Made by a program: the position numbers and the translations under genes
In this document: one piece after another, positions 51,346 to 60,609 of the stretch
How positions within the stretch are numbered: position 1 is the first letter of the stretch
How the letters are laid out: every line of letters starts with the position of its first letter
Source of the DNA: Lachnospiraceae bacterium
GTDB taxonomy: Bacteria > Bacillota > Clostridia > Lachnospirales > Lachnospiraceae
DNA length: 64,000 nucleotides
Reading direction: 5' to 3'
NCBI GenBank assembly: GCA_017472605.1
Contig: JAFUPV010000002.1
Location: forward strand, 1 to 64,000
Notes under the pieces: model-generated
The model's database searches: none
The model's input: only the letters and a program-made list of their open reading frames with translations
Told to the model about the DNA's origin: nothing

Positions 51346-53152
51346 TGGATTCTCCTCCTTTTTGATAATAATGGCTTTGCACCTCAAACATCTTTGCATA
51401 CTCCCCGCCCTGACGCATCAGTTCATCATGGGTTCCGCTTTCCACTGCTGCTCCGTCTTTCAGGAAAAGAATCCGGTCACAAAAGCGGGTACTTGCAAGA
51501 CGATGGGAAATGTAGATGACTGTTTTCTTCGTTGTCAGCCGATGGAAATTTTCATAGGTTTCACTCTCCGCGATCGGATCCAGAGCAGCCGTCGGCTCAT
51601 CCAGAATCATCACCGGTGCATTTTTATAGACCGCCCTCGCCATGAGCAGCTTCTGCTGCTGACCGCCGGAAAGCATGATTCCGTCATGAACCAGTTTCGT
51701 CATCTGCGAATGAATCGAATCCGGATAAGACTGAATGGTTTTCAGCAGTCCTGTCTGCTCCAGACACGCTTCCACACGCTGCATGTCCGTCTCTGCTTCC
51801 ATATTCATGGAAACATTTTCTGCAACTGTGTGGGGCGCAATATAGATGTCCTGAAATACCGCAGAAAAAAGAGTATACAGGTCCTTTTTCCGGAAGTTGC
51901 GAATGTCCGTACCGTTGATTCGAATCGTTCCCTGATCCGGTCGATACATGCCGCAGAGCAGCTTGATGATTGTTGTTTTTCCGGCGCCATTGACACCAAC
52001 AAGTGCAAGTTTCTCTCCAGCATTGATGCGAAGAGAAAAATCCTTCAGAACCGGTTCTGCTTCCCGGTCATAGGAAAACCAGACATGGTCAAACTCAATG
52101 GAAATCCGGTCACTGTCCGGAAGTTCAGCCGGATTTTCTGTTTCTGTCTCATCTGTAATCTCAAGAAACGAACGCAGATCATTCATCTGCATATTTGCCC
52201 CATTCAGATTCCCATATTGACTGGTGATGGTTTCAAAAAAGCCGGAAAATCCGGAAATTGCTCCAAAATAGAGAACAAAATCGGCGATATCGATGGCCCC
52301 GGAAGCAACCGTATAAATTAAATATCCATAGGTGATCAGATTTCTCAGAAAATGAGTCAGCAGATTCACACAGGAAACAATGAAATACCGCATTTTAATC
52401 CGGTTCTGCAGGCGCATGCTGCGATCTGCCAGCATATCTCTCATCTCTATGAACCAGTCAGACATGCTGTAAAGACGGATATCCTTTCCATAATGAATAT
52501 CACGGGCCGTATATTCCACATAGTCGATTTTCTGTTCCAGTCCCGCCATTTCATCCTTGAAATGCTGTTCATAGGCCTGGGCCATTTTCGTCAATGACAG
52601 ATTGCACAACGACAGCACAATCAGCATAAGTACAATCAGCGGATGAAGTGTCGTCAAAATGCCGGAATAAATTACAAAACAAAGTGTACCTGTAATGAGT
52701 GCAATCATCGATACCAGCATGCGTGAAGTTCCCGACCAGTCGCCTCCCGAAATCGAATCCATGGCACGCTGATATCTGGTCAGTCCGGCTTTGTTCTCGA
52801 TATTACGGTAATCGCAGTCAATGGACTGGTAAAACAGCCGGAACCGGAAGTGATTCCGCATATCGTTATAGAGGTAATATTTTCCCTCCGATGCCATCTG
52901 GCGCAGACCTGCGGCCGCCGCATAAATCAGACCAAATCCTCCCAGTTTCAACAGAATCGCAGCCCGGTCGCTGCTCTCTGTGACAAGCTTTACGGCAAGG
53001 CTTGGAAGATAGATGCCAAACAGCGGCGAAACAACACCAAGAATGATTTCTGAAACAACCAGAACAAGCAGAAATGGATGGGCTTTTGCGATTTCTTTCA
53101 GCAAAAAAAAGGCATTTTCCCCGATTGAATGGATTGATTTTTGCTTTTTCAT
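51329..53152 (-). CDS. ABC exporter half-transporter, first of a pair (module 2)
   Basis: 607 residues from ATG 53152 (GGAGGAATTCT). Walker A is VGVNGAGKTT (near 387), the signature LSGGQQQKLLMARAV and Walker B PVMILDEPTAALDP. It corresponds to the 16148-17956 gene. As in module 1, a terminator hairpin lies between the kinase gene and this start, here only 20-75 bases upstream, and no separate promoter is obvious. Confidence 0.93.
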   Translation of the reverse strand: MKKQKSIHSIGENAFFLLKEIAKAHPFLLVLVVSEIILGVVSPLFGIYLPSLAVKLVTESSDRAAILLKLGGFGLIYAAAAGLRQMASEGKYYLYNDMRNHFRFRLFYQSIDCDYRNIENKAGLTRYQRAMDSISGGDWSGTSRMLVSMIALITGTLCFVIYSGILTTLHPLIVLMLIVLSLCNLSLTKMAQAYEQHFKDEMAGLEQKIDYVEYTARDIHYGKDIRLYSMSDWFIEMRDMLADRSMRLQNRIKMRYFIVSCVNLLTHFLRNLITYGYLIYTVASGAIDIADFVLYFGAISGFSGFFETITSQYGNLNGANMQMNDLRSFLEITDETETENPAELPDSDRISIEFDHVWFSYDREAEPVLKDFSLRINAGEKLALVGVNGAGKTTIIKLLCGMYRPDQGTIRINGTDIRNFRKKDLYTLFSAVFQDIYIAPHTVAENVSMNMEAETDMQRVEACLEQTGLLKTIQSYPDSIHSQMTKLVHDGIMLSGGQQQKLLMARAVYKNAPVMILDEPTAALDPIAESETYENFHRLTTKKTVIYISHRLASTRFCDRILFLKDGAAVESGTHDELMRQGGEYAKMFEVQSHYYQKGGESNESAQ

Positions 53153-53172
53153 AGAATTCCTCCACATTCAAA

Positions 53173-53226
53173 ATAAAGCCAGACAACGGGCACTTCAGTC
53201 TCGTGTCTGGCTTTATCATAGCATAA
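53173..53226 (-). terminator. Hairpin between two-component genes and ABC genes (module 2)
   Basis: ATAAAGCCAGACA pairs perfectly with TGTCTGGCTTTAT (13 bp). On the minus strand TTTATTTTG follows. Same position as the terminator at 18042-18073. Confidence 0.75.
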
Positions 53227-53292
53227 AAAAAGAGAAAAATCCTCTTCTGGCATGAATGGTTTTCCTTTTGGCATGAACGGTATCGACGCAAG

Positions 53293-53991
53293 CTACAGCG
53301 GAAGCATGATTTCCGTTGCAAAAATCCCTTCTTCGTGCTGGCGATTGACATATCCGCTGTATTTTTCAGCAATTCGATCCACACGCATCAGGCCAAAACC
53401 GTGGGAAGGAGAGTCTTTGGACGAAAGAAAGGTTTTTCCCTGTTTCTTAATGGTATTTCCCGTGGAATTTGAAACTGAAATGTACAGCTGACCTTTCAGA
53501 ACACCAATAAACACCCGGATAAAACGCTCGTCGGCATTCTCCTGACGAAGACAGGCTTCCATGGCATTATCCAGGAGATTTCCAATCATCGTGCAGAGAT
53601 CCACTTCGGAAACCGGAAGCGACGACGGAACCGCTGCTTTTGCATTTACTGTGATTTTGTTGGACCGGATCAGGGAAAGCTTGCTGTTCAATATCGCGTC
53701 TACCATGATGTTTCCGGTTTTAATCACGGTATCGACACTGGTAAGATCCTGATTCAGACTGTTCAGATATTCATCCAGCTGCTCCAGAAACGGATTGTCT
53801 GCTTCCTGATTTCGGGCGCGAAAGGTGAGCGCCTTCATCGCCTGAATGTGATTGTGATAGTCATGGCGCCATCCGCGCATTGTTTTATAGATATTTTCCA
53901 CCTCATCGCAGTGCCTCTTGATCAGATCATTCTGATAGGCGGCAATCCGACGATCCAGCAGTCGGCCGAACAGGAAATTAAACAGTCCCAT
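53293..53991 (-). CDS. GHKL sensor histidine kinase without membrane domain (module 2)
   Basis: 232 residues. Likely phospho-acceptor H43 in GWRHDYHNHIQ; N-box IGNLLDNAMEACL (about 135); G-box PSHGFGLMRVD (about 205). As in the kinase of module 1 there is no membrane region, so the pair senses something inside the cell or through a partner. The first residues (GRLLDRRIAAYQNDLIKRHC) resemble those of the module 1 kinase (KRIAAYQRELIETHY), supporting common descent. Confidence 0.88.
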   Translation of the reverse strand: MGLFNFLFGRLLDRRIAAYQNDLIKRHCDEVENIYKTMRGWRHDYHNHIQAMKALTFRARNQEADNPFLEQLDEYLNSLNQDLTSVDTVIKTGNIMVDAILNSKLSLIRSNKITVNAKAAVPSSLPVSEVDLCTMIGNLLDNAMEACLRQENADERFIRVFIGVLKGQLYISVSNSTGNTIKKQGKTFLSSKDSPSHGFGLMRVDRIAEKYSGYVNRQHEEGIFATEIMLPL

Positions 53992-54024
53992 CGGACAACA
54001 CCTCCCTTACAATACAGGCCGGTT

Positions 54025-54777
54025 CTACAGCTCTGCAAATCTGGTCTTATAGTATTCAATAAATGCCTGATTGATTTTCTGATAATTATACCGGGATAAC
54101 GGAATGCTTTGCTGATTATCCAGCAGAATTTCTGTTTTCGTGATGGTATGAATCTCCCGCAGATTCACCAGATAGGATCGATGCGGACGGACGAACAGAT
54201 TCCCCAGCTTTTTTTCCAGCGCAAAAAGATTTTCCCGAAGCTCAAAGGTTTCCGTTTTCGTGGTAATCCGAATGTAATGCGCAAATGCCTCTGCATAAAT
54301 TATACTGCTCACCGGAATCCGTTTTGTCGTCTGATCTGCAGTTACCAGAAGAAACGGCTCCGCTTTCCTGAGATTTTGGACTGCGCGGTCCATGACCGCA
54401 CACAATTTTTCCGGTTTGACCGGTTTCAACAGGTAATGCAGAGCAGCGACTTCATAGCCGTCAGACAGGTAATCTGTCAGCGCACTGATGAAAACAAGCT
54501 GTACCTCACAGTCTGTGTTCCGTATTCTTCGGGCAAGCTCCATTCCGTTCATTGCTCCCATCTGAATGTCCAGCAGGAGAACATCGAAATTCTGCTCGGC
54601 TTCATATTCGAACAGAAACTGCTCAGCGCTGGAAAAAGCAGAAAGCTGCAGCACGCAGTTTCTGCTTTTCGCCCACTCCTGAAGATGAGACGTCAGATAG
54701 TCGATAGCAAGCGGCTCATCATCACAGATACCGATCCGCAGGCAGACGGTTTCGGAAGAAACGATTGAATCTGCCAT
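54025..54777 (-). CDS. LytTR-family response regulator (module 2)
   Basis: 250 residues: receiver domain with D19/D20 and phosphorylation site D70 in LLLDIQMGAMNG, then a LytTR DNA-binding domain (IIYAEAFAHYIRITTK ... VRPHRSYLVNLREIHTITKT). Its ATG follows the stop of the preceding catabolic gene without a gap (TAAATG). It therefore appears to be the continuation of that operon, and no ribosome site other than GTGAAGAAG is visible. Confidence 0.9.
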   Translation of the reverse strand: MADSIVSSETVCLRIGICDDEPLAIDYLTSHLQEWAKSRNCVLQLSAFSSAEQFLFEYEAEQNFDVLLLDIQMGAMNGMELARRIRNTDCEVQLVFISALTDYLSDGYEVAALHYLLKPVKPEKLCAVMDRAVQNLRKAEPFLLVTADQTTKRIPVSSIIYAEAFAHYIRITTKTETFELRENLFALEKKLGNLFVRPHRSYLVNLREIHTITKTEILLDNQQSIPLSRYNYQKINQAFIEYYKTRFAEL

Positions 54778-55587
54778 TTACTTCTTCACCCGCGGCAGCG
54801 TCCCCATAATCTCTCTTGTCTCCTGCGGCGTCGCCGGTTCCAGGCCCATTGCCCGGATCAGCTGCACCAGACGCTCCACCACTTCGTAGTTGTACTCTGC
54901 ATCCTTGCCCGGAGCCAGATACGGACTGTCCTCAAAGCCGATGCGGACAACGCTGGCGCCCATGGCAATGGCAGCTGCCAGAAACTCCCAGTTGTCTCTG
55001 CCAAAATGAGTCACGCCCCACTTTGCGTCAGCAGGAACTGCGGAGCGGAATGCCTGCAGGCAGGTAATGTCCGGCTGCATGCCGCCTTTGTGACCGAACA
55101 CAAGGTTATAGAAAACAGGAGTGCGATACGCCGTTTCCTTCTTGCTTCGTTCGATGTTATAAATCATTCCAATGTCAAATACTTCAACCTCCGGAATGAT
55201 TCCGCGGTCATAGGATGCCTTCGCGCAGTAATCAATGTCCGCAAAGGTATTCACATAAACCGAATCGCCCAGATTGGTGGTTCCGCCATTGAGAGAAGAA
55301 CTCTCCACGCGCCAGTAGTCCAGCGGATTGCAGCGTTCTTCGATGGTCATGTCGGAAACGCCGCCGGTGGATGCCTGAACAACCACATCGGTGCGGGCAA
55401 GGATTTCTTCAAAGGTTGCTACAAAATCCGTAATGTCAGGGGTCAGGGAACCATCGGGCTTACGGCAGTGAAGATGGCACATACCGGCTCCTGCCTCGAC
55501 GCACTTTGCCACGTCTTCAGCCAGTTTCACTTTATCAATCGGCGTTCCGGCTTTCACCGGCGCCAGGGAAATGATTACTTTTCTCAT
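54778..55587 (-). CDS. Beta-keto acid cleavage enzyme (BKACE, DUF849)
   Basis: 269 residues from ATG 55587 (GGAGGCG); a longer in-phase start has no site. Family blocks: VIISLAPVKAG, AGMCHLHCRKPDGSLTPD (metal-binding H-x-H), VVVQASTGGVSDMTIEERCN and a C-terminal VRIGFEDSPYLAPG. BKACE enzymes cleave beta-keto acids with acetyl-CoA into an acyl-CoA and acetoacetate. In this operon a keto acid made by the dehydrogenase and kinase steps is the likely substrate; this is inference. Confidence 0.9.
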   Translation of the reverse strand: MRKVIISLAPVKAGTPIDKVKLAEDVAKCVEAGAGMCHLHCRKPDGSLTPDITDFVATFEEILARTDVVVQASTGGVSDMTIEERCNPLDYWRVESSSLNGGTTNLGDSVYVNTFADIDYCAKASYDRGIIPEVEVFDIGMIYNIERSKKETAYRTPVFYNLVFGHKGGMQPDITCLQAFRSAVPADAKWGVTHFGRDNWEFLAAAIAMGASVVRIGFEDSPYLAPGKDAEYNYEVVERLVQLIRAMGLEPATPQETREIMGTLPRVKK

Positions 55588-55743
55588 AATACGCCTCCAA
55601 TTCTTCTTTTTTCCAGCGCATGCAGCTGTTTGATTCGCTGCCCGCGCAGACACGCATGGCAGGAAAGCCCCAGCCTCCCTGCCATACCAGACATCCGTCC
55701 ACTTCCCGTCCCGGACAGCTTCCGGACGTCCGTGGCGGATTCA

Positions 55744-56787
55744 TCAGAATTTAATTACCATCTTAATGACTTCATCCTTATGATGCACGTTATAATCAAC
55801 GCCCTCGATCACCTGATCAAAATCATAAACATGAGACACAATCTTGCTTACCGGAATCAAACCGCTGCTGACTGCGCTGATGGCTGCCGGATACAGGTTG
55901 CGGTAACGGTATACGGAATAGATGGTTCCTTCCATTGCATTCAGCGTCGCAATATCCAGTTCCAGAACCGGTTCCGGAGACACGCCAACCAGCGTCACCT
56001 TGCCCGCGCGCTTGATCAGACGGCAGGTCTGAAGCGTTGTCACGCGGTTTCCCGCACACTCATAAACCAGGTCAACACCGCCGCCCGGCAGAGTCTTTAC
56101 AAATTCCTCGATGCTTTCCCGCTTGCTGTTGAACACACGGGTCGCGCCAAGCTCCTTTGCCTTTTCCAGACGCTTATCCAGCACATCGGCCACATAAATC
56201 TCGGAAATTCCCCGTGCTTTCAGCGTCATCAGCGTGCACAGACCGATGCAGCCGGAGCCAAGAATCACAGCAGACTGACCGATTTTCGCGTTGGACAGCT
56301 CGCAGCCATGCATCGCAACGGCCAGCGGCTCCATCAGACCGCCCTCCATGGTGCTGACGTTATCCGGAAGCTTGAAGGTCATGCTTGCCGCATGGGTGCA
56401 GTATTCAGCAAACACGCCGTCTTTCTCGCCCGGGATTGCCATGAAGCGGACAGACTTACACAGATTGTAGTGGCCGCTGAGACAGTCCTCACAGTGACCG
56501 CAGGGAACGCCCGGCTCGATGGCTACCTTATCGCCAACCGCAAAGCCGGTCACACCCTCACCGATTGCGGTAACTACGCCGCCCGGCTCATGGCCAAGGA
56601 TCAGCGGGCCGTCCGGAACCCAGTTTGCCAGTCTTCCTTCCGTGTAGAAATGCAGATCGGATCCGCACACGCCAACATACTCCAGCTTAATCTGCAGCTC
56701 GCCCGGCTGGGGCTGCGGAATCTCACGGGTTGTCCACTCCATCTTGCCAGGGCCTGTCATTACTGCTGCTTTCATTGTTCCTGTCAT
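55744..56787 (-). CDS. Zinc-dependent medium-chain alcohol dehydrogenase
   Basis: 347 residues from ATG 56787 (GGAGGTAGAGCAA). Catalytic zinc ligands in VGVCGSDLHFY and ILGHEPGG; structural zinc site CGHCEDCLSGHYNLC (about 95-110); NAD site VILGSGCIGLC (about 170). Similar to sorbitol and threonine dehydrogenases. It probably oxidises a sugar, polyol or hydroxy acid freed in this pathway. Operon position is between the four-carbon acid kinase and BKACE. Confidence 0.93.
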   Translation of the reverse strand: MTGTMKAAVMTGPGKMEWTTREIPQPQPGELQIKLEYVGVCGSDLHFYTEGRLANWVPDGPLILGHEPGGVVTAIGEGVTGFAVGDKVAIEPGVPCGHCEDCLSGHYNLCKSVRFMAIPGEKDGVFAEYCTHAASMTFKLPDNVSTMEGGLMEPLAVAMHGCELSNAKIGQSAVILGSGCIGLCTLMTLKARGISEIYVADVLDKRLEKAKELGATRVFNSKRESIEEFVKTLPGGGVDLVYECAGNRVTTLQTCRLIKRAGKVTLVGVSPEPVLELDIATLNAMEGTIYSVYRYRNLYPAAISAVSSGLIPVSKIVSHVYDFDQVIEGVDYNVHHKDEVIKMVIKF

Positions 56788-56837
56788 TTGCTCTACCTCC
56801 ATTTTTCTTCTATTTTTCTTCTATTTCACGTCCATTC

Positions 56838-58292
56838 TCAGGCCAGCGTCTCCACAATCTTCCTCAGGGTCGAAACTTCCCCCACATTCCCCGGGAAAAT
56901 GATGTAGGACATGCCCGGAAACTTGCTCTCCGCTCCCGTTTTCCAGACCGGAATACCGGGCTGTGCCTGTCCGAGAACTCTTGCCTTCTTCACTTCCAGC
57001 CCCCGCGTTCCCACGTCACTGGACGTAATGCCGCCCTTGGCGATTAAGAACCGCGGCTTTCTTCCCAGACGGTTCACCACGCTTGTTACCGCATCGGAGA
57101 TCTTCACGGAAATCGCAAGCATCTCCTCCGGCGTCGCCTCCTTCGGCGCAAGAAGCGTACGGCTTGTATAGACAACCGCCGTCCTGCCTTCTGCCATCGC
57201 GGCCTCGGCTTTCCTGGTTGCCAGAACGGCTTCTTCTTCCAGTCCGCCGTCTCTTTGCCATGCATCCACATGGAACTCGATCCACTCCATGGGGCAGTCT
57301 GCCTCACGCAGACATTCCAGCTGGCTTGTTGTCTTCTTCACATGGGAACCAACAAGAACCATTCCGCCGTAAGCGGTTTCTTCCCCGATCAGCTCCTCTC
57401 TGGAAAGCAGCGGCCGGTCCGGCACATTGCCAAACACCTTCGGCACAGCTGCCGCGCTGCGGATCAGATACTCCCTGCCCCGCTTCATCAGACGCATCAG
57501 CACAATGGCAAACGCTTTCACATCTGCCTCTTCCATGGCATCCACCACAATGTAATGGAACCCCTTCAGACGGTACAGCCGTTCCTCAATCTCCTTCAGT
57601 TTCAGTCCGCGAAGCTCCTCCAGCCGGACAGTGATCACCGTCTCAGCCGAAACCGTGTTTCCACTTTTCTCTTCGATATATTCCGCCAGAGAAGAATGGC
57701 TGTAGCCAAAGGTCTTATCCTTTGCGAATTCCGTCTGTGCCGCCGGTACCAGCTCCGTTCCTTCCTTTACATAGTGAACGCCGTCTGCCGTAAAGCGGCC
57801 TCCTTCTTTAAAAAACGGACAAAGAATCTCGCCGTCAAACACTTTGTCTGCGGCCTGTGTCAGCGTTTCCCGAAGCACCTTCGTCTCCAGCGGGTAGTGA
57901 CCGCGAAGAGTCGAATCGCCGCGGGAGATCATCATGAAGTCCACACCGGCTTCCCTGGCCGCTTCCACCGCGTTCCTGGCCATCTCCCGGTGGGCATCCG
58001 CCGTTTTTTCCGCGGAAAAGCTGCGGGAATTGGTCAGCACAAAAAACAGATTTTCCGGGGAAGAAAAGCCGGCTTTCAAGCTCTCCTTCGTCCAGTCCGT
58101 ATAGACATCAATGTCATGTACCGTCTGAATTCCCGTCGGGTCATCATCCAGCACCACTACCTTTTTATGAAAATCAAGGTACTCACGGGCAAACACAGCA
58201 TCAATCTCTGCCCTCGCCTGATCGTCCTTCCAGAAGCAGTTCCCTGCGGCAAACATACACTCCGCATCCTGCCGTTTCAGCTCCTTCTCCAT
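56838..58292 (-). CDS. Four-carbon acid sugar kinase-family protein (DUF1537)
   Basis: 484 residues from ATG 58292 (GGAGGAATGTGCA). N-terminal motif VVLDDDPTGIQTVHDIDVYT (about 44-63), SRGDSTLRGHYPLE (about 122), and C-terminal LIAKGGITSSDVGTRGL (about 410) with GNVGEVSTL near the end. These are the substrate and nucleotide sites of OtnK/DtnK-like kinases, which phosphorylate four-carbon acid sugars such as erythronate and threonate. The substrate here is not known; the operon context suggests a sugar-acid route. Confidence 0.9.
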   Translation of the reverse strand: MEKELKRQDAECMFAAGNCFWKDDQARAEIDAVFAREYLDFHKKVVVLDDDPTGIQTVHDIDVYTDWTKESLKAGFSSPENLFFVLTNSRSFSAEKTADAHREMARNAVEAAREAGVDFMMISRGDSTLRGHYPLETKVLRETLTQAADKVFDGEILCPFFKEGGRFTADGVHYVKEGTELVPAAQTEFAKDKTFGYSHSSLAEYIEEKSGNTVSAETVITVRLEELRGLKLKEIEERLYRLKGFHYIVVDAMEEADVKAFAIVLMRLMKRGREYLIRSAAAVPKVFGNVPDRPLLSREELIGEETAYGGMVLVGSHVKKTTSQLECLREADCPMEWIEFHVDAWQRDGGLEEEAVLATRKAEAAMAEGRTAVVYTSRTLLAPKEATPEEMLAISVKISDAVTSVVNRLGRKPRFLIAKGGITSSDVGTRGLEVKKARVLGQAQPGIPVWKTGAESKFPGMSYIIFPGNVGEVSTLRKIVETLA

Positions 58293-58325
58293 TGCACATT
58301 CCTCCATTTCGGCAACTGCCGTGCC

Positions 58326-58603
58326 GACAGCTGGCAGATTACGTTCACACCGCCATCCGGCGGCGCAGGCTCCTTCTCAAGCCGACTTCCACGCCGACGC
58401 TGCCAGATTACATTCACGCCGCCATTCGGCGGCGCAGGCTCCTTCTCAAGCCGACTTCCACACCAACACTGCCAGGCTGCATTCACACCGTCATCCGGCG
58501 GCGCAGGCTCCTTCTTGAACCGATTGCCGTGCCAACAGCTGTCAGGCTACGTTCACGCCGCCATCCGGCGGCGCAGGCTCCTTTTTAAACCGTTCTCCAT
58601 GCC
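58326..58603. repeat. Four tandem copies of a 69-bp palindrome-bearing unit
   Basis: The core GCGCAGGCTCC begins at 58363, 58432, 58501 and 58571, giving spacings of 69, 69 and 70 bp. Each unit holds a GCCGCC/GGCGGC-type hairpin followed on the plus strand by CTCCTT. The last unit covers the end of the GH127 gene, the first reaches the kinase leader. The unit is 23 codons long, so a frame stays open through part of it, but no gene is supported. Confidence 0.85.
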
Positions 58604-60546
58604 AGCGGCAGCCAGATCATCATCTCGCCCATGCCGCGGTTGTCCCATGCATAGTATGGAATCATGCGTACGGTCACCGGCTTCAGTTCGTCGCCCATGA
58701 AGTCCTGGTACAGCGCGTCGCGGGCAAACTCCCCGTGGCAGATCTGAAGCATGGTTGCCTCCAGCGCCTTCACAGTTCTTCCTCCGATTTCAAAATCCTT
58801 CACCGCAAACTCCGGATTCAACGGCATCAACAGGTCTTCCAGATATTCCGCATCGGTATCCGGGCTTTCCACGCAGTAAACAAACGGGCCATATTCCACA
58901 GCCACCTGGTTGCGGTCCTCCTCGATCATGCCGTGACCGCGGGTCAGACGTGGCTTCATGTTCAGGTCAAGGCAGATGCATGCGTCCTTCGGATGATTCA
59001 CCACAACCTCGATGTAGGTTCCCGCATCCTTCGCGCTCAGGCGCACTGATGCGTTTTCCATGATCAGCATGCCGCCGCGAACCCAGGACGGAATGCGCAG
59101 ATGAAGCGTAAAGGGAACACCATTGCTCTCCTCAACCGCAAACGCAATGGTTCCGTTCCACGGATACTCCGTCTTCTGCTCCAGCGTAAAGGAAGCGCCG
59201 TTTTCCAGCGTGAAGGAAGCTCTGTTTGCACCGTAAAGTCCGGTCCACACGCCGTCCCGATCCACTGCATAGGCATATTCCGCCGTCTCAGCAATGGTAC
59301 GCGCCAGGTTCGGCGGACAGCAGTAGCTCAGAATGTATTCCGCTCTCTCCTGTCCCCAGATCAGCTCATAGGGAAGCTCCTTCGCGCGGCGAAGCATGTT
59401 CTCGTAGAAGAACTTCTTTCCGTCCATGCTGATTCCCGCCAGATTCACGTTGAGCATCATGCGCTCCAGCATGTCCATGTACTCCGCCTTCGGCTCGATG
59501 CAGAACATACGCCATGCCCAGAACACACCGCCCAGGGAAGCGCAGGTCTCGTTGTATGCAGTTACATTGGGCAGCTGATATTCATAACCGTACGCCTGAT
59601 GAACCAGCTGGTGATCGAAGAAATAGCCGTAGGGAGAAGCACCGTTGTACAGCGCGCCGCAGCCGCCGGTCAGATACATCTTCTGGGTCACCAGATGATG
59701 CCACACGGAATCCAGCACTTCTTTATATTCCTGATCCCCGTTTTCCATGTAACGGTCAGCAACACCTGCATACAGATAGTTCGCGCGAACCGCATGACCG
59801 ACAATCTTTCGATGCTGCTTCAACGGAATCTTGTCCTGATTGTCATCCAGACCATTCTCCACGGAATCGCGCAGCTCAATGGCCAGCTTCGCCAGCTCAT
59901 AGTATTCCTGCTTTCCGGTGGTGCGGTACAGCTCCAGCAGGCCCATGTAGTGGGACGGGCAGACAGCCGTTTTTACCTCGCCGGTCCGTGCCGCTTCTTC
60001 ATACAGATTCTTCAGATAGCCTGCCGCCTTCTCAGCCACTTTCAGAAAGCTGTCCTTTCCGGTCAGGCGATAGTGCAGACTGGCGGACGTAAACATGTGA
60101 CCCATGTTATACACTTCGAAATCGTTGATGTCGCCCTGACGGGAAACACCGTTTCCAAGACGTTCACCGATAATCTGCTTGGTGGACAGATAGCCATCCT
60201 CCAGCTGAGCGCGGCCAAACAGATCAATATATTCCTCCAGACGGTCCAGAAGCTTCTGGTTCTTCGTCTTCACCGCCGTGTAAACAGCGGATTCCATCCA
60301 CTTGTAAAAGTCTCCGTCACCGAACACGGTTCCGTCGAACTCACCCTCGGCTTCTCCTGCCGCAATTTTAAAGTTTTCCAGCACATGGCTGATTTCTTTG
60401 CTCTCAAACATGCGCTGCAGATGGGCCACAGTCACATCCGCACAGGTATCAAACCGCTCTTTATACAGTCCGCCCGTCCACTCGACATCCGCGTAGGGGA
60501 TGGAAGCAACCTTCGCAAAGGGAGATTTTCTGGTATCAGTAATCAT
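58585..60546 (-). CDS. Beta-L-arabinofuranosidase, GH127
   Basis: 653 residues. The catalytic cysteine lies in ILSYCCPPNLAR (about 408) and the zinc-linked glutamate in AYNETCASLGG (about 330), both typical of GH127. An (alpha/alpha)6 barrel region comes first, a beta-sandwich after. There is no signal peptide. It contains a short duplication (ASFTLENG/ASFTLEQK). Release of beta-L-arabinose from imported oligosaccharides is the expected reaction. It is second in the operon starting at 61281. Confidence 0.93.
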   Translation of the reverse strand: MITDTRKSPFAKVASIPYADVEWTGGLYKERFDTCADVTVAHLQRMFESKEISHVLENFKIAAGEAEGEFDGTVFGDGDFYKWMESAVYTAVKTKNQKLLDRLEEYIDLFGRAQLEDGYLSTKQIIGERLGNGVSRQGDINDFEVYNMGHMFTSASLHYRLTGKDSFLKVAEKAAGYLKNLYEEAARTGEVKTAVCPSHYMGLLELYRTTGKQEYYELAKLAIELRDSVENGLDDNQDKIPLKQHRKIVGHAVRANYLYAGVADRYMENGDQEYKEVLDSVWHHLVTQKMYLTGGCGALYNGASPYGYFFDHQLVHQAYGYEYQLPNVTAYNETCASLGGVFWAWRMFCIEPKAEYMDMLERMMLNVNLAGISMDGKKFFYENMLRRAKELPYELIWGQERAEYILSYCCPPNLARTIAETAEYAYAVDRDGVWTGLYGANRASFTLENGASFTLEQKTEYPWNGTIAFAVEESNGVPFTLHLRIPSWVRGGMLIMENASVRLSAKDAGTYIEVVVNHPKDACICLDLNMKPRLTRGHGMIEEDRNQVAVEYGPFVYCVESPDTDAEYLEDLLMPLNPEFAVKDFEIGGRTVKALEATMLQICHGEFARDALYQDFMGDELKPVTVRMIPYYAWDNRGMGEMMIWLPLAWRTV

Positions 60547-60609
60547 AACTCGCTCTCCTATTCAACTCCTGCCCGGCCACGATTCCGGGCAAATCCTGTC
60601 CCAAACCGC

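Noticed and set aside
58277-58486. Minus-strand frame with repeated peptide EKEPAPPxGGVNVI
   Set aside because: The frame stays open only because the 69-bp repeat is a multiple of three; there is no ribosome site and the repeat is better seen as palindromic DNA.
58326-58603. Possible CRISPR array (regular 69-bp spacing)
   Set aside because: What lies between the conserved cores is itself conserved, so there are no unique spacers.
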